Source: an uncultured Prevotellaceae bacterium (lineage in GTDB: Bacteria > Bacteroidota > Bacteroidia > Bacteroidales > Bacteroidaceae). Taken from it: DNA of 45,713 nucleotides. A program made the translations under genes and the position numbers. Positions 26,677-35,210 of the stretch are shown one piece after another (position 1 is the first letter of the stretch; each line of letters starts with the position of its first letter). Where the stretch lies: NCBI GenBank assembly GCA_900318305.1, contig ONKB01000084.1, positions 1 to 45,713 on the forward strand, given 5' to 3'. The notes beneath the pieces were generated by a model. It ran no database searches and had not been told where the DNA came from. It worked only from the letters and a program-made list of their open reading frames with translations.

Positions 26677-29265
26677 CTATCGGGACATAAACTTGTACTG
26701 AATCAGCAACATATAATAGCTTCCCACATGATTGGAGGAGGTCTCTTGTCTTGAATAATTGCCCATGGTACAGATGACGTGTCGTCTTTGTCGCAGTATA
26801 TCATCACAACGTACTCCTATAACAAGATTCTGATTCTTGAAAAAACCACGAGTCAGTTTGGCATTCCATATATATTCTGTTGTATTCATTGACGGTTCCG
26901 TAAAGCCTCTTCTGAAGCGTATACCCAAATAGGTATCAATGGTAATGTGCAATGGGAGATTGTGGAGAAACGATGTCTTCAGGGTAGAGACTGTTGTTTC
27001 CATGTTTCCTGTAAGTCCTTGCGTGCAGCGACTATGATTATATATAAATTGTGTTCCCAATGAGATTTCCATCTTATCTGTACAGAAGGAGACTGAGAAC
27101 ATCTCATCAAGGCAAATAGTCCTAATAGTGTTCTTACGCATCCCTGTGTTAGTATCAACGGTGCTGACAAAACCCACATTGTTATTATAGGAATTGTTTG
27201 ACAAGGCTGAAATATTGAAGACATTGTCTTTCCCGAAGGCACGGTTATATTCTATCCCCAATGCTGCATCCCAGTTGCCATTGACATTATCTGCCTGCGA
27301 TATATGCCTTCCTGTTTGTTTGTCATAGTTCAATTTGTAGGCAATAGCACTGAATGCCTGATAGAATGATGGATGGATAACTATATTCTCATATCTTCTC
27401 GTATTGAAGTTCTCTATCCAGATGTTGGCACTATGTGCCCATGTGTCCTTGAGCCTGGAATTGCCTTGAGTTACATAAAGAGGATGACTTTCGTCTGCAA
27501 CATCAAGGAGGTTCATCAGATCGGGAGAAGTGGTATGGGTATAGTAATTAAAGCGGATATGGCGTTGGGAAGAGACATTATACTGTAAATACAAAGCAGG
27601 TTCAATAGAGAAATAATCCTTACGCTGTTTTGCAGACAGTGTGTTTCTCAAGAAATCCAGTCGCGCATGCTTGAAAGAAAAATCAACATAGGGTCTGAAA
27701 ATCCACTTCTTCCCTTGTAGATGTGTGCCTACCTGTACATTATTGGCAAGATGGTAATAACGAGTATTTTGGCTGTTTTCTGCCATTCTGACAAGAGCAA
27801 GTGAGTCTGACGTCGGCAGCCAACCTATGTACGGACAATTGAGAGCGGTAACATTATCATACAAGTGGAGTCCGTAAAAATCACGGTTCTCATTGGACAA
27901 TGACTGAACAGTATTATAACGCATGTACACAGAGGATTCTTTCCTAAAATGATAGGCAAAGTTGATGTTGGCATTGATGGAATGAGGTCTACCTGGAGTT
28001 GTAATGAATTGATTATAGAAAGATGGGAGATGACCGGTACCTGGTTGCCAGTAGTTGATATTGTCTTGATTAAAACTCATATTCTCGTTGTGTGCTATAT
28101 TGTAATCAATATTGGCACTAAATGTTGTTCCCAGAGAGTCAAATTGATGCGAGGCAAAGAGCCGCACTCTGTAAGCAGTACCTCTGTGACGCGTGAGACT
28201 CATACTTTTCTGAGTATTAACCATGTTGTTTCTCAAGGCAGACTCAGAAGGATTATGAAATGCTTCATCCAACGGAGATATGTTTGTCAAAAGGTAAGGG
28301 TTTTGGTTGAACAAGGCAGATCGGTCTTCACTCTTATAGTATGTCCTGTCTGTATTTATGTCAGTACTGAGTGAGAACATAGTTTTGGACGAAGGCTGCC
28401 AGTAGAGATAGAGGCTACTTACATAGCTATTCTGTTTGTCACGTGAGAGAGTCAGGGTGTTGCTAAATGATGATTCTGTATTGGACGAGAGAAAAGTCTC
28501 GCTATTGGAGAGGGCCTTCAAATCGTTATCATACCTGTTGGCATTAAAATTGGCATGAATTCGAAACAGTCCACCAGCATCTTCCTCTTCCTTGTTGGAC
28601 CAGGAGAACATACCTCCCAAGTCCTTGTTGGCTGTAAGACCAGAAGAAGAATCAAAATCATTGCCTCTATCTGGAACATTCTTCATGGTATTGAGTACAG
28701 AAACACTCCATTTTTTCGTAAATTGCTGCACGAACATATTTTGATCATAGTGCCTGTGGTTAGCTAAATGAGTGTGCCCATTCATAGAGAAAGTGTTCTC
28801 CAATTCATTTTTCAAAACCACATCCACGACATGATTCTTCTCTGTCTCAGGAATACCCGTACGTTTAGACTCATTACTTTCATCCTCATATATCTTTATT
28901 TCCTTAACAATATCAACAGGCAGGTTGTCAAGAGCAATCTGATTGTTCCCCCTAAAAAAATCCTTGCCGTTAATCTTTATTTCCTTGACAGTTTTACCGT
29001 TGTATGTAATATTGCCGTTTTTGTCAATAAAAACACCTGGAAGTTTCCTGACAATGTCTTTTAGTACAGCTCCAGCAGAAACTTTGTATGCACTCGCCTC
29101 AAAAACTATGGTGTCGCCTCTGTGTACAATTCTCGGAGCAGGCGACTTGATGCTCACATCTTGCAGGAGTATCACTACAGCGCTGGTATCTTGCTTTTGT
29201 CCCCATATTGCTGTTCCCAACAATAAGAAAAACACTCCCGATAATAAATAGCATCTTTTAATCAT
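26677..29265 (-). CDS. outer-membrane beta-barrel protein, PF14905-type (no carboxypeptidase-regulatory domain)
   Basis: 862 residues. A signal peptide (MIKRCYLLSGVFFLLLGTAIWGQ) is followed directly by a TonB-receptor-like plug (ASAYKVSAGAVLKDIVRKLPG, YNGKTVKEIKINGKDFFRGN, DNLPVDIVKEIKIYEDES in sense, residues about 50-160), then a large barrel ending in MLLIQYKFMSR. No TonB box is obvious. The paralogue at 31943-34897 has an extra ~90-residue carboxypeptidase-regulatory-like domain before the plug that is missing here. Function of these barrels is mostly unknown; uptake or secretion of oligomers has been suggested for the class. It shares a 17-bp divergent promoter core with the CE15 gene. 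Confidence 0.85.
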   Translation of the reverse strand: MIKRCYLLSGVFFLLLGTAIWGQKQDTSAVVILLQDVSIKSPAPRIVHRGDTIVFEASAYKVSAGAVLKDIVRKLPGVFIDKNGNITYNGKTVKEIKINGKDFFRGNNQIALDNLPVDIVKEIKIYEDESNESKRTGIPETEKNHVVDVVLKNELENTFSMNGHTHLANHRHYDQNMFVQQFTKKWSVSVLNTMKNVPDRGNDFDSSSGLTANKDLGGMFSWSNKEEEDAGGLFRIHANFNANRYDNDLKALSNSETFLSSNTESSFSNTLTLSRDKQNSYVSSLYLYWQPSSKTMFSLSTDINTDRTYYKSEDRSALFNQNPYLLTNISPLDEAFHNPSESALRNNMVNTQKSMSLTRHRGTAYRVRLFASHQFDSLGTTFSANIDYNIAHNENMSFNQDNINYWQPGTGHLPSFYNQFITTPGRPHSINANINFAYHFRKESSVYMRYNTVQSLSNENRDFYGLHLYDNVTALNCPYIGWLPTSDSLALVRMAENSQNTRYYHLANNVQVGTHLQGKKWIFRPYVDFSFKHARLDFLRNTLSAKQRKDYFSIEPALYLQYNVSSQRHIRFNYYTHTTSPDLMNLLDVADESHPLYVTQGNSRLKDTWAHSANIWIENFNTRRYENIVIHPSFYQAFSAIAYKLNYDKQTGRHISQADNVNGNWDAALGIEYNRAFGKDNVFNISALSNNSYNNNVGFVSTVDTNTGMRKNTIRTICLDEMFSVSFCTDKMEISLGTQFIYNHSRCTQGLTGNMETTVSTLKTSFLHNLPLHITIDTYLGIRFRRGFTEPSMNTTEYIWNAKLTRGFFKNQNLVIGVRCDDILRQRRHVICTMGNYSRQETSSNHVGSYYMLLIQYKFMSR

Positions 29266-29285
29266 AATGTCCTGCTAAAGTAAAG

Positions 29286-29302
29286 CAAATTTATTATTTT
29301 TG
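29286..29302. promoter_or_regulatory. back-to-back divergent -7 boxes (OMP gene and CE15 gene)
   Basis: Minus-strand TAAATTTG occupies 29293-29286 and plus-strand TATTTTTG occupies 29295-29302, one base apart. They serve the barrel gene (ATG 29265) and the esterase gene (ATG 29322). Polymerases could hardly bind both at the same time. Neither has a TTTG at the standard 19-21 spacing; a minus-strand one stands 23 bases away at 29320-29317. Confidence 0.6.
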
Positions 29303-29321
29303 TGATAATAAACTGACAAAT

Positions 29322-30653
29322 ATGAGCAGACATCTTTTTGAAACATACCGTCTCATCCTCCTGCTGTTATCTCTTGGAAGCACTCTTCAGATAGTATCCC
29401 AGCCCCAAGTCAACTATGATGAGTCCAAAGTGAGACCCTATACTCTTGAAGACCCTTTGTGCTTTGCCAACGGCAAAAAAGTCCATACAGTTACCGACTG
29501 GGAGAAACGACGACAAGAAATCCTCGGTATTTTCCAGAGGGAAATGTACGGACAGATTCCTCCTGCATCGCCGATATGGCTTGATACACAGGAAGAAGGC
29601 ATAACCCTTGGCGGATTTGCATGGAGGAAACAGGTTCGCATGTTTTTTCGCGCCGACAGGACTGGGCCTTATATTGACTGGCTAATACTAATACCCTGCC
29701 ATATTCAAGAACCAGCTCCAGTTATAATGACGCTGAACTATTATGGTAACCATACCATTCTGGCGGACAAGGAAATCATCATTACCAAAAACTGGATGGA
29801 CAACGATGCTACTTTCAAGATTGTGAACAATCACGCTACTGAAGAAGGACGCGGTGTGTACCTTAACCCCAATATGAGAAGTACATTCCCCGTCAGCATG
29901 ATACTGGCACGAGGATATGCCTTTGTCACGGCATGCTATGCCGACATCTCTCCTGACCCTGAACGGAGAAAAGACAATCCCGACATACAAGAAAAACTAG
30001 CTTATACGGGAGTATTTAGTCTGTGGGGAGAACGCGATTCTGAGCGTACAGACAATACCACTGCCCTCGGAGCTTGGGGGTGGGCGCTGATGCGTGGCAT
30101 GGACATGATAGAATGCGACTCAATGCTTAACGAGAAAAAAGTGGTAGTGACAGGTTCTTCTCGTCTAGGCAAGGCAGCGCTGATAGCAGGAGCCTTTGAC
30201 ACCCGTTTTCCTGTTGTAGTGCTGAATCAGACGGGCGGAGGGGGGGCACCTCTGGCCAAACGTAATTTCGGAGAAAATGTCGCCACTGAAATTTCTATGT
30301 TTACACATTGGTACTGCAAAGCATACAGCAAATATGCAGGACATGAGGAAAACATGCCGTTTGACCAACATCTGCTTTTATCGTGCATCGCTCCAAGAGC
30401 TCTCCTTGTAGAGGGCTTTGATGAAAAATGGTTTGATACTAAAGGTGAGTTTCTTGCACTGCAGGCAGCCAGTCCCGTATGGGAGAAACTGGGTAAGAAA
30501 GGACTGCCCTGTGTTGACTGGCCAAACGATTACGACACTTCCGCCATAGGTGTGAATCTAGGGTATGTTCGCCGGAACTTGCGACATGGACTGGCGGTTA
30601 TTGACTGGGAATGGATGCTTAGTTTTGCCGACCAGCATATTAACAAGAAATAA
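29322..30653 (+). CDS. secreted glucuronoyl esterase, CE15 family
   Basis: CE15 enzymes split the ester between lignin alcohols and 4-O-methyl-glucuronic acid of xylan, and some bacterial members act on related uronate esters. The 443-residue protein has a hydrophobic export signal (residues about 8-27). The nucleophile motif GSSRLGKAAL places Ser280, next comes NQTGGGGAPLAKRNFGENV, then CIAPRALLVEG, and His422 in RRNLRHGL as the catalytic histidine. The second residue of the usual G-C-S-R motif is Ser here. It shares a divergent promoter core with a barrel-protein gene and is 70 bases ahead of aroB, which has its own -7 box. Confidence 0.87.
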   Translation: MSRHLFETYRLILLLLSLGSTLQIVSQPQVNYDESKVRPYTLEDPLCFANGKKVHTVTDWEKRRQEILGIFQREMYGQIPPASPIWLDTQEEGITLGGFAWRKQVRMFFRADRTGPYIDWLILIPCHIQEPAPVIMTLNYYGNHTILADKEIIITKNWMDNDATFKIVNNHATEEGRGVYLNPNMRSTFPVSMILARGYAFVTACYADISPDPERRKDNPDIQEKLAYTGVFSLWGERDSERTDNTTALGAWGWALMRGMDMIECDSMLNEKKVVVTGSSRLGKAALIAGAFDTRFPVVVLNQTGGGGAPLAKRNFGENVATEISMFTHWYCKAYSKYAGHEENMPFDQHLLLSCIAPRALLVEGFDEKWFDTKGEFLALQAASPVWEKLGKKGLPCVDWPNDYDTSAIGVNLGYVRRNLRHGLAVIDWEWMLSFADQHINKK

Positions 30654-30668
30654 CCTTTCCACCATACG

Positions 30669-30697
30669 CTTTATTAACCCCGCATAAAGTTTTTTTA
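30669..30697 (+). terminator. weak possible terminator after CE15 gene
   Basis: A 6-bp stem CTTTAT (30669-30674)/ATAAAG (30684-30689) with an 8-T run (30690-30696 region) sits between CE15 and aroB. The short AT-rich stem makes it uncertain. Confidence 0.35.
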
Positions 30698-30711
30698 TCA
30701 TTAAAATACTG

Positions 30712-30719
30712 TATCTTTG
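30712..30719 (+). promoter_or_regulatory. -7 box of aroB
   Basis: TATCTTTG (TAnnTTTG) 4 bases before the ATG at 30724; this leaves almost no leader, so the aroB message may be near-leaderless. Confidence 0.55.
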
Positions 30720-30723
30720 CAGC

Positions 30724-31776
30724 ATGGAACGTCAAGAAGTGTTTTTTACTCACAACATTTGTAAGGAGCTAAACAAGAGACTATTGTCAGCAGTATATGA
30801 CAAGTTGTTTATCCTGACTGACGAAAACACGGCAAGGCTTTGCTATGACAAACTGGCAGAATGCAGAGTGCTGGAAGGGGCAAAAAAAATAGTAACGGGT
30901 GCCTCAGATGTCCACAAAAATGTCAAGGCACTATGCCATGTTTGGGATGAGTTGTCACAAGGGGGCGGAACTAGAAAGTCGTTGCTGCTAAATCTGGGTG
31001 GTGGAATGGTGACCGATCTTGGTGGTTTCGCTGCCTCCACGTTCAAACGGGGTATCAGATTCATCAATATCCCCACAACCCTACTGGCAATGGTTGATGC
31101 TTCCGTTGGTGGTAAGACGGGTATCAATTATTCAGGATTGAAAAACGAGATTGGTGTCTTCTGCAATGCTCTTTCAGTATATGTGGATACGACCTTTCTG
31201 ACAACCCTTGATAACCAGAACATCCGCTCAGGTTATGCAGAAATGTTGAAACATGGTCTTATCAGTACCCCCTCCCATTGGGCACGACTCATTTGTTTCG
31301 ACATCAGCCACCCTGACATGACGGAGTTACAGGAACTTGTCCAAATGAGTGTTGAAGTGAAACAGCAGGTAGTGTTGGCCGATCCTACAGAGAAAGGCAT
31401 GCGTAAGGCTTTGAATTTCGGTCATACATTGGGGCACGCCTTCGAGAGTCTTGCGCTGGAGCAAAACCGTCCTGTCCTTCATGGCTATGCCGTTGCTTGG
31501 GGAATGATCGGCGAGCTCTATCTGAGCCGCATCCGCAAACACTTCCCCGCAACAACAATGCTACAAACAATACAATTTATCAAGGAACATTATGGAATCT
31601 TCACATACGACTGCAAAATGTACGATAGGTTGTATGAACTCATAACACATGACAAGAAAAATGCAGATGGCAAAATTCGTTGCACGCTATTGGGCGACAT
31701 TGGCCAGTTGGCCTTGGACGAGGTCCTGAAAAAAGAAGATATCTTTGAGACTCTTGATTACATAAGGGAATGTTGA
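30724..31776 (+). CDS. aroB: 3-dehydroquinate synthase
   Basis: Second step of the shikimate pathway: DAHP to 3-dehydroquinate, with NAD and a divalent metal. The 350 residues hold the NAD-binding part (LFILTDENTARLC, LLLNLGGGMVTDLGGFAASTFKRGI in sense) and the metal site region (LNFGHTLGHAFESL with its histidines, and LHGYAVAWGM). Length is normal to slightly short. No other shikimate gene is adjacent. Its stop at 31776 converges on a barrel-protein gene. Confidence 0.94.
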   Translation: MERQEVFFTHNICKELNKRLLSAVYDKLFILTDENTARLCYDKLAECRVLEGAKKIVTGASDVHKNVKALCHVWDELSQGGGTRKSLLLNLGGGMVTDLGGFAASTFKRGIRFINIPTTLLAMVDASVGGKTGINYSGLKNEIGVFCNALSVYVDTTFLTTLDNQNIRSGYAEMLKHGLISTPSHWARLICFDISHPDMTELQELVQMSVEVKQQVVLADPTEKGMRKALNFGHTLGHAFESLALEQNRPVLHGYAVAWGMIGELYLSRIRKHFPATTMLQTIQFIKEHYGIFTYDCKMYDRLYELITHDKKNADGKIRCTLLGDIGQLALDEVLKKEDIFETLDYIREC

Positions 31777-31817
31777 GAGTTTCTCATGGTTCCGTTTTTC
31801 TTAAATTCCACTTCCAC

Positions 31818-31857
31818 AAAAAACTGTCCCCAATTTATGATCTATAAATGGGGACAG
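31818..31857 (-). terminator. rho-independent terminator of the larger barrel gene
   Basis: On the minus strand a stem CTGTCCCC-ATTTAT/ATAAAT-(bulged T)-GGGGACAG (31857-31824) is followed by TTTTTTG. It lies about 85 bases past the barrel-gene stop. On the plus strand it lacks a T-tract, so it would not clearly terminate aroB. Confidence 0.75.
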
Positions 31858-31942
31858 AGGAACATATTAATGTAATAGGGATTTCTGAAGGGCTATCTTA
31901 TCATTAATTTTAAGGAGTATACCTCTTAAGTTTTTCATCATC

Positions 31943-34897
31943 TCACATCCTTCCGCCGAAGCCACCGCCACGGTAACCTCCACCATAGCCTGGGCCTCCA
32001 CCACCGAAATCACGTTCTCCACCGCGCATGTCTCTGTTATTTCCTCTGATGCGTCCACCTGCACCGCCAAAAATATTAAGACGATATACAAGATGCACCA
32101 TAAAATAACTGTTGACAGCATTACTCCAAGTGTCACGACGCATCTGAGCATTGATGTTACGGCTAATATTGCTTTGCTGATGCAACAAATCATAAAACTG
32201 AATGCTCAGTGTAGTAGATTTATTGAACAGCGTTTGAGAGATTTGTGCATTCCATATCAATTCGTTAGTATTCATGCTGGCATCATCATATCCCCGACGG
32301 CTATTCATTCCTATATCAGTTGAAACACCTGTATTCCATGGTGTAGTATACTGCAAATTACAACCATAAGAGAAGCGGAATGTCTCCAGATTGGATGCAG
32401 CCGACAACTGGCTGTGAGATTTGCTATAATTAATACTGCCACTGATACCAAACTCGAAGAGATCCTTGCGATAAGATGCACGCAACCGCTCACCAAGATT
32501 CAGGGTTTTCACAGTATTTTTCTCGCTGTTACCGATATTACTTGTCCTCATATAACCCACACTATTGCTATAGTTGAAACTCGTTCCCGTATGCATGGTA
32601 AATTCATTGTCCTTACCGAAAGCACGGTTATAACCTCCGAAGGCATTGGTATTCCAATTCCCATTAATATTCTCGGGACGTGTAACACGAATACCCGTCG
32701 CCTCATCATAGGTTACAGCATTACTAATGCTATTGGATGTCTGATTGAAACCAACATGAACAAATATACTCTGTTGGTGTTTCTGTGTATAGGTGTTAAA
32801 GAACAAACGGAAATCATTTGACCAAGAAGGTTTCAACCCCGGGTTACCCTTGGAGATATTGAGTGGGTCGCTGTCGTCAGTCACATCAAGCAAGTCTGTC
32901 ATTGACGGCTGAGAAGAGGAGCCTCTATACCGGAAATCCAAACGGGTATTTTGATTGAAACGATAACGCAAGCGCAAATCAGGTGCAATATTAAACACAT
33001 CGCGGGTTACAATAGTATCCAAAGCAGATTTCTGATAGGCAAGATTTGTATGCTGAGGTTGCAGACGGATTCCAGCATGGAAGTTAATGTCCTTCGTGGC
33101 ATAACGGATACCGACATTAGCCTGATGAATATAGTCTTTATATGTAGCATACTGGCTGTTTTCCATGTTGCGCACAGTATTCAGAACAGCATCCTCGGGT
33201 AGTGAACCAATAGGATGGGTATTACCAGCGTTCCATCCGCTCAGGGAATCCAATTGGTAGAGATTGCGTTCACGATCAGAGAAACGATACCGGTACTCAT
33301 AACTGCTTTGGAGATACCAATCTTTCCACAGAGGTTCAGAATAACTCAACTGACCACTAAGATTCCTGCTCTTTGACGGGGCATCTGTGTACTGGTTATT
33401 ATAAGTCTGTGACGCACGTTGATAATAGTAAATGTCCGAGATGCTGAAACTGTGGCTGGTACTACTTGAATAGCCCGCTTCTCCTCGAAATGAGATACTG
33501 CGCCCCTTCTTGCTCAATCGCCTTGTTACATTTAGTTCCCCATTGATATTGTTGCTCTTGCCATCCGACAAAGACAAACGGTGATTACGGTTGGTAGCAA
33601 TGTTCTGAAAAGCCTGGCTTACCAATATCGCATTATCCGTCCAGAACATAGAATCCAACGGACTTTCACCCAGATTGTACGGATTATCCTTGAACGTCGC
33701 AGAACGGCTTGTACCATCGTTGTCGGACGTTGAATGAGAGAAATTGGAACGCAGATGCAATGAAGTCATGACATCAGGTTTCCATTCCAGATTCAATCCA
33801 GCATTCATACCAGTGCTTTTCCCGTAAGATTGTGAAGACGAGTTGGAGAAGGAGTTAGAACCTGATGTCAAAAAAGTCTCGGAATTACTCCTTGTCAAGT
33901 TATCACTACTGCTGTGATTAATCCTAAAGTTACCTCCTATCTGGAAATAGCGTGCCGAATCTTCTTTTACCCCGTTATTCCAAAATCCGTCCAGACCTGC
34001 CGAACGCGTTGCCGTCAAACCACTGGCACCGCCACGGAAGCCACCTCCACCGCCACGAAAACCTCTGTCATTAACGTTGTTCATAGCGCCCACAGCACTT
34101 ATACGACTATTGTCTGTGAACCGGGATATGAATATGCGCTCAGCGTAGCGATTTTTATTGCCAGCCCCAAGGTCTACGTTAGATATCCAACTTGATTTCA
34201 GTTTTTGTTTTAAACCCACATCTAGAACCGTTTCCTCATTTCCGTCATCAATACCCGTTTGCCGCTTATAGTCACTTTCCTTCTCATATGACTTTATCTT
34301 GTCTATTAGGTCCACAGGGAGGTTCTTCATTGCTACTTTTGTGTCGCCTTTGAAAAAATCTTTACCATCAATCAATATCTGTGAGACAGTCTTGCCATTT
34401 AACTTGATGCTACCATCGTCCTCCACTTCCACTCCAGGGAGTTTCTCTACAAGAGCCTCCAGTGTAGAGCCATCAGGAGTGCGGTATGCCGAAGCATTAA
34501 AAACCGATGTATCCTCCTTAACTTCCACCTGAGAAACATGCGTCTTTACCGTTGCCTGTTGTAAAGCAATAGCATTGACAACCAGAGGTATTACACCTAT
34601 ATCCACTTTGGATTTCTGTTTAGATAAAGTTATGTTAGAATACTTTGTATAATACCCCATTGAGGTATATTTCAAAATATATTTTCCTAAGTTTTTTACT
34701 TTGAAACGGAAAGAACCATCGGCTATGGTCGACATGCCATCTACATAGCTACTGTCACTTCTCATCAGACGCACTCCTGCCATCTCAATGGCTTCAGAAG
34801 TTTTACTATCAACTATTTTCCCGCTAATGGTATAATTCTGTGCACTAATTCCCCCAAAAACACAGAAAAACGATATGATGATTGCTGTTATTCTCAT
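31943..34897 (-). CDS. outer-membrane beta-barrel protein, PF14905-type, with carboxypeptidase-regulatory domain and Gly-rich tail
   Basis: 984 residues. Signal peptide (MRITAIIISFFCVFGGISAQ), then a carboxypeptidase-regulatory-like beta-sandwich (NYTISGKIVDSKTSEAI... in residues about 21-105), a TonB-receptor-like plug (SAYRTPDGSTLEALVEKLPG, LIDGKDFFKGDTK, KNLPVDLIDKIKSYE) and a large barrel. A Gly-Phe-Arg insert (FRGGGGGFRGG) sits just after the plug. The barrel's last strand (YFMVHLVYRLNIFGG) is followed by a ~40-residue tail of GG/RGG/YGG repeats ending in FGGRM. Paralogue of the gene at 26677-29265. Such barrels are common in Bacteroidota; cargo unknown. Confidence 0.87.
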   Translation of the reverse strand: MRITAIIISFFCVFGGISAQNYTISGKIVDSKTSEAIEMAGVRLMRSDSSYVDGMSTIADGSFRFKVKNLGKYILKYTSMGYYTKYSNITLSKQKSKVDIGVIPLVVNAIALQQATVKTHVSQVEVKEDTSVFNASAYRTPDGSTLEALVEKLPGVEVEDDGSIKLNGKTVSQILIDGKDFFKGDTKVAMKNLPVDLIDKIKSYEKESDYKRQTGIDDGNEETVLDVGLKQKLKSSWISNVDLGAGNKNRYAERIFISRFTDNSRISAVGAMNNVNDRGFRGGGGGFRGGASGLTATRSAGLDGFWNNGVKEDSARYFQIGGNFRINHSSSDNLTRSNSETFLTSGSNSFSNSSSQSYGKSTGMNAGLNLEWKPDVMTSLHLRSNFSHSTSDNDGTSRSATFKDNPYNLGESPLDSMFWTDNAILVSQAFQNIATNRNHRLSLSDGKSNNINGELNVTRRLSKKGRSISFRGEAGYSSSTSHSFSISDIYYYQRASQTYNNQYTDAPSKSRNLSGQLSYSEPLWKDWYLQSSYEYRYRFSDRERNLYQLDSLSGWNAGNTHPIGSLPEDAVLNTVRNMENSQYATYKDYIHQANVGIRYATKDINFHAGIRLQPQHTNLAYQKSALDTIVTRDVFNIAPDLRLRYRFNQNTRLDFRYRGSSSQPSMTDLLDVTDDSDPLNISKGNPGLKPSWSNDFRLFFNTYTQKHQQSIFVHVGFNQTSNSISNAVTYDEATGIRVTRPENINGNWNTNAFGGYNRAFGKDNEFTMHTGTSFNYSNSVGYMRTSNIGNSEKNTVKTLNLGERLRASYRKDLFEFGISGSINYSKSHSQLSAASNLETFRFSYGCNLQYTTPWNTGVSTDIGMNSRRGYDDASMNTNELIWNAQISQTLFNKSTTLSIQFYDLLHQQSNISRNINAQMRRDTWSNAVNSYFMVHLVYRLNIFGGAGGRIRGNNRDMRGGERDFGGGGPGYGGGYRGGGFGGRM

Positions 34898-35173
34898 TAA
34901 TCTTTATTTATTCTGTAAAAATATTTTTATTAAGATGCAAAAGAAACCTTAAAGTTAAAATTCTTTGTAATTTTTGTTTTTCCCTTTGTGTACCATTCTT
35001 GTAAGTTTTTCATCAATTATTATAATGCAAATAAAGCATCTGAACAAAACAAGATTGGCTGTGTACAGTTATCCATCAAAGTCATGTCTTCTGTCTTTCA
35101 AATCCGCTTCCTTCACAATATTTCCTTCGTGAAAAACTCTTCTGCCGTTATACATCGCTACAATAAAAATATG
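34898..35173. other. divergent intergenic region without a gene
   Basis: AT-rich spacer between the barrel gene and purL. A minus-strand near-consensus -7 (TAACTTTA) lies near 34960. No coding frame, repeat or RNA fold was recognised. Confidence 0.45.
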
Positions 35174-35181
35174 TAACTTTG
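35174..35181 (+). promoter_or_regulatory. -7 box of the purL run
   Basis: TAACTTTG (TAnnTTTG), 29 bases before the purL ATG. No purine-riboswitch aptamer can be fitted in the ~20-base leader. Confidence 0.6.
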
Positions 35182-35210
35182 TAATGTAATAAAAAGATAA
35201 CTTTCCACCC

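Noticed and set aside
26649-26682. Inverted repeat CGATAGA...TCTATCG between two convergent genes
   Set aside because: Stem of only 7 bp with a long loop and no adjacent T-run; not convincing as a terminator.
31867-32193. 108-codon minus-strand frame rich in Val and Glu
   Set aside because: Shifted-frame shadow of the glycine-rich 3' end of the barrel gene.
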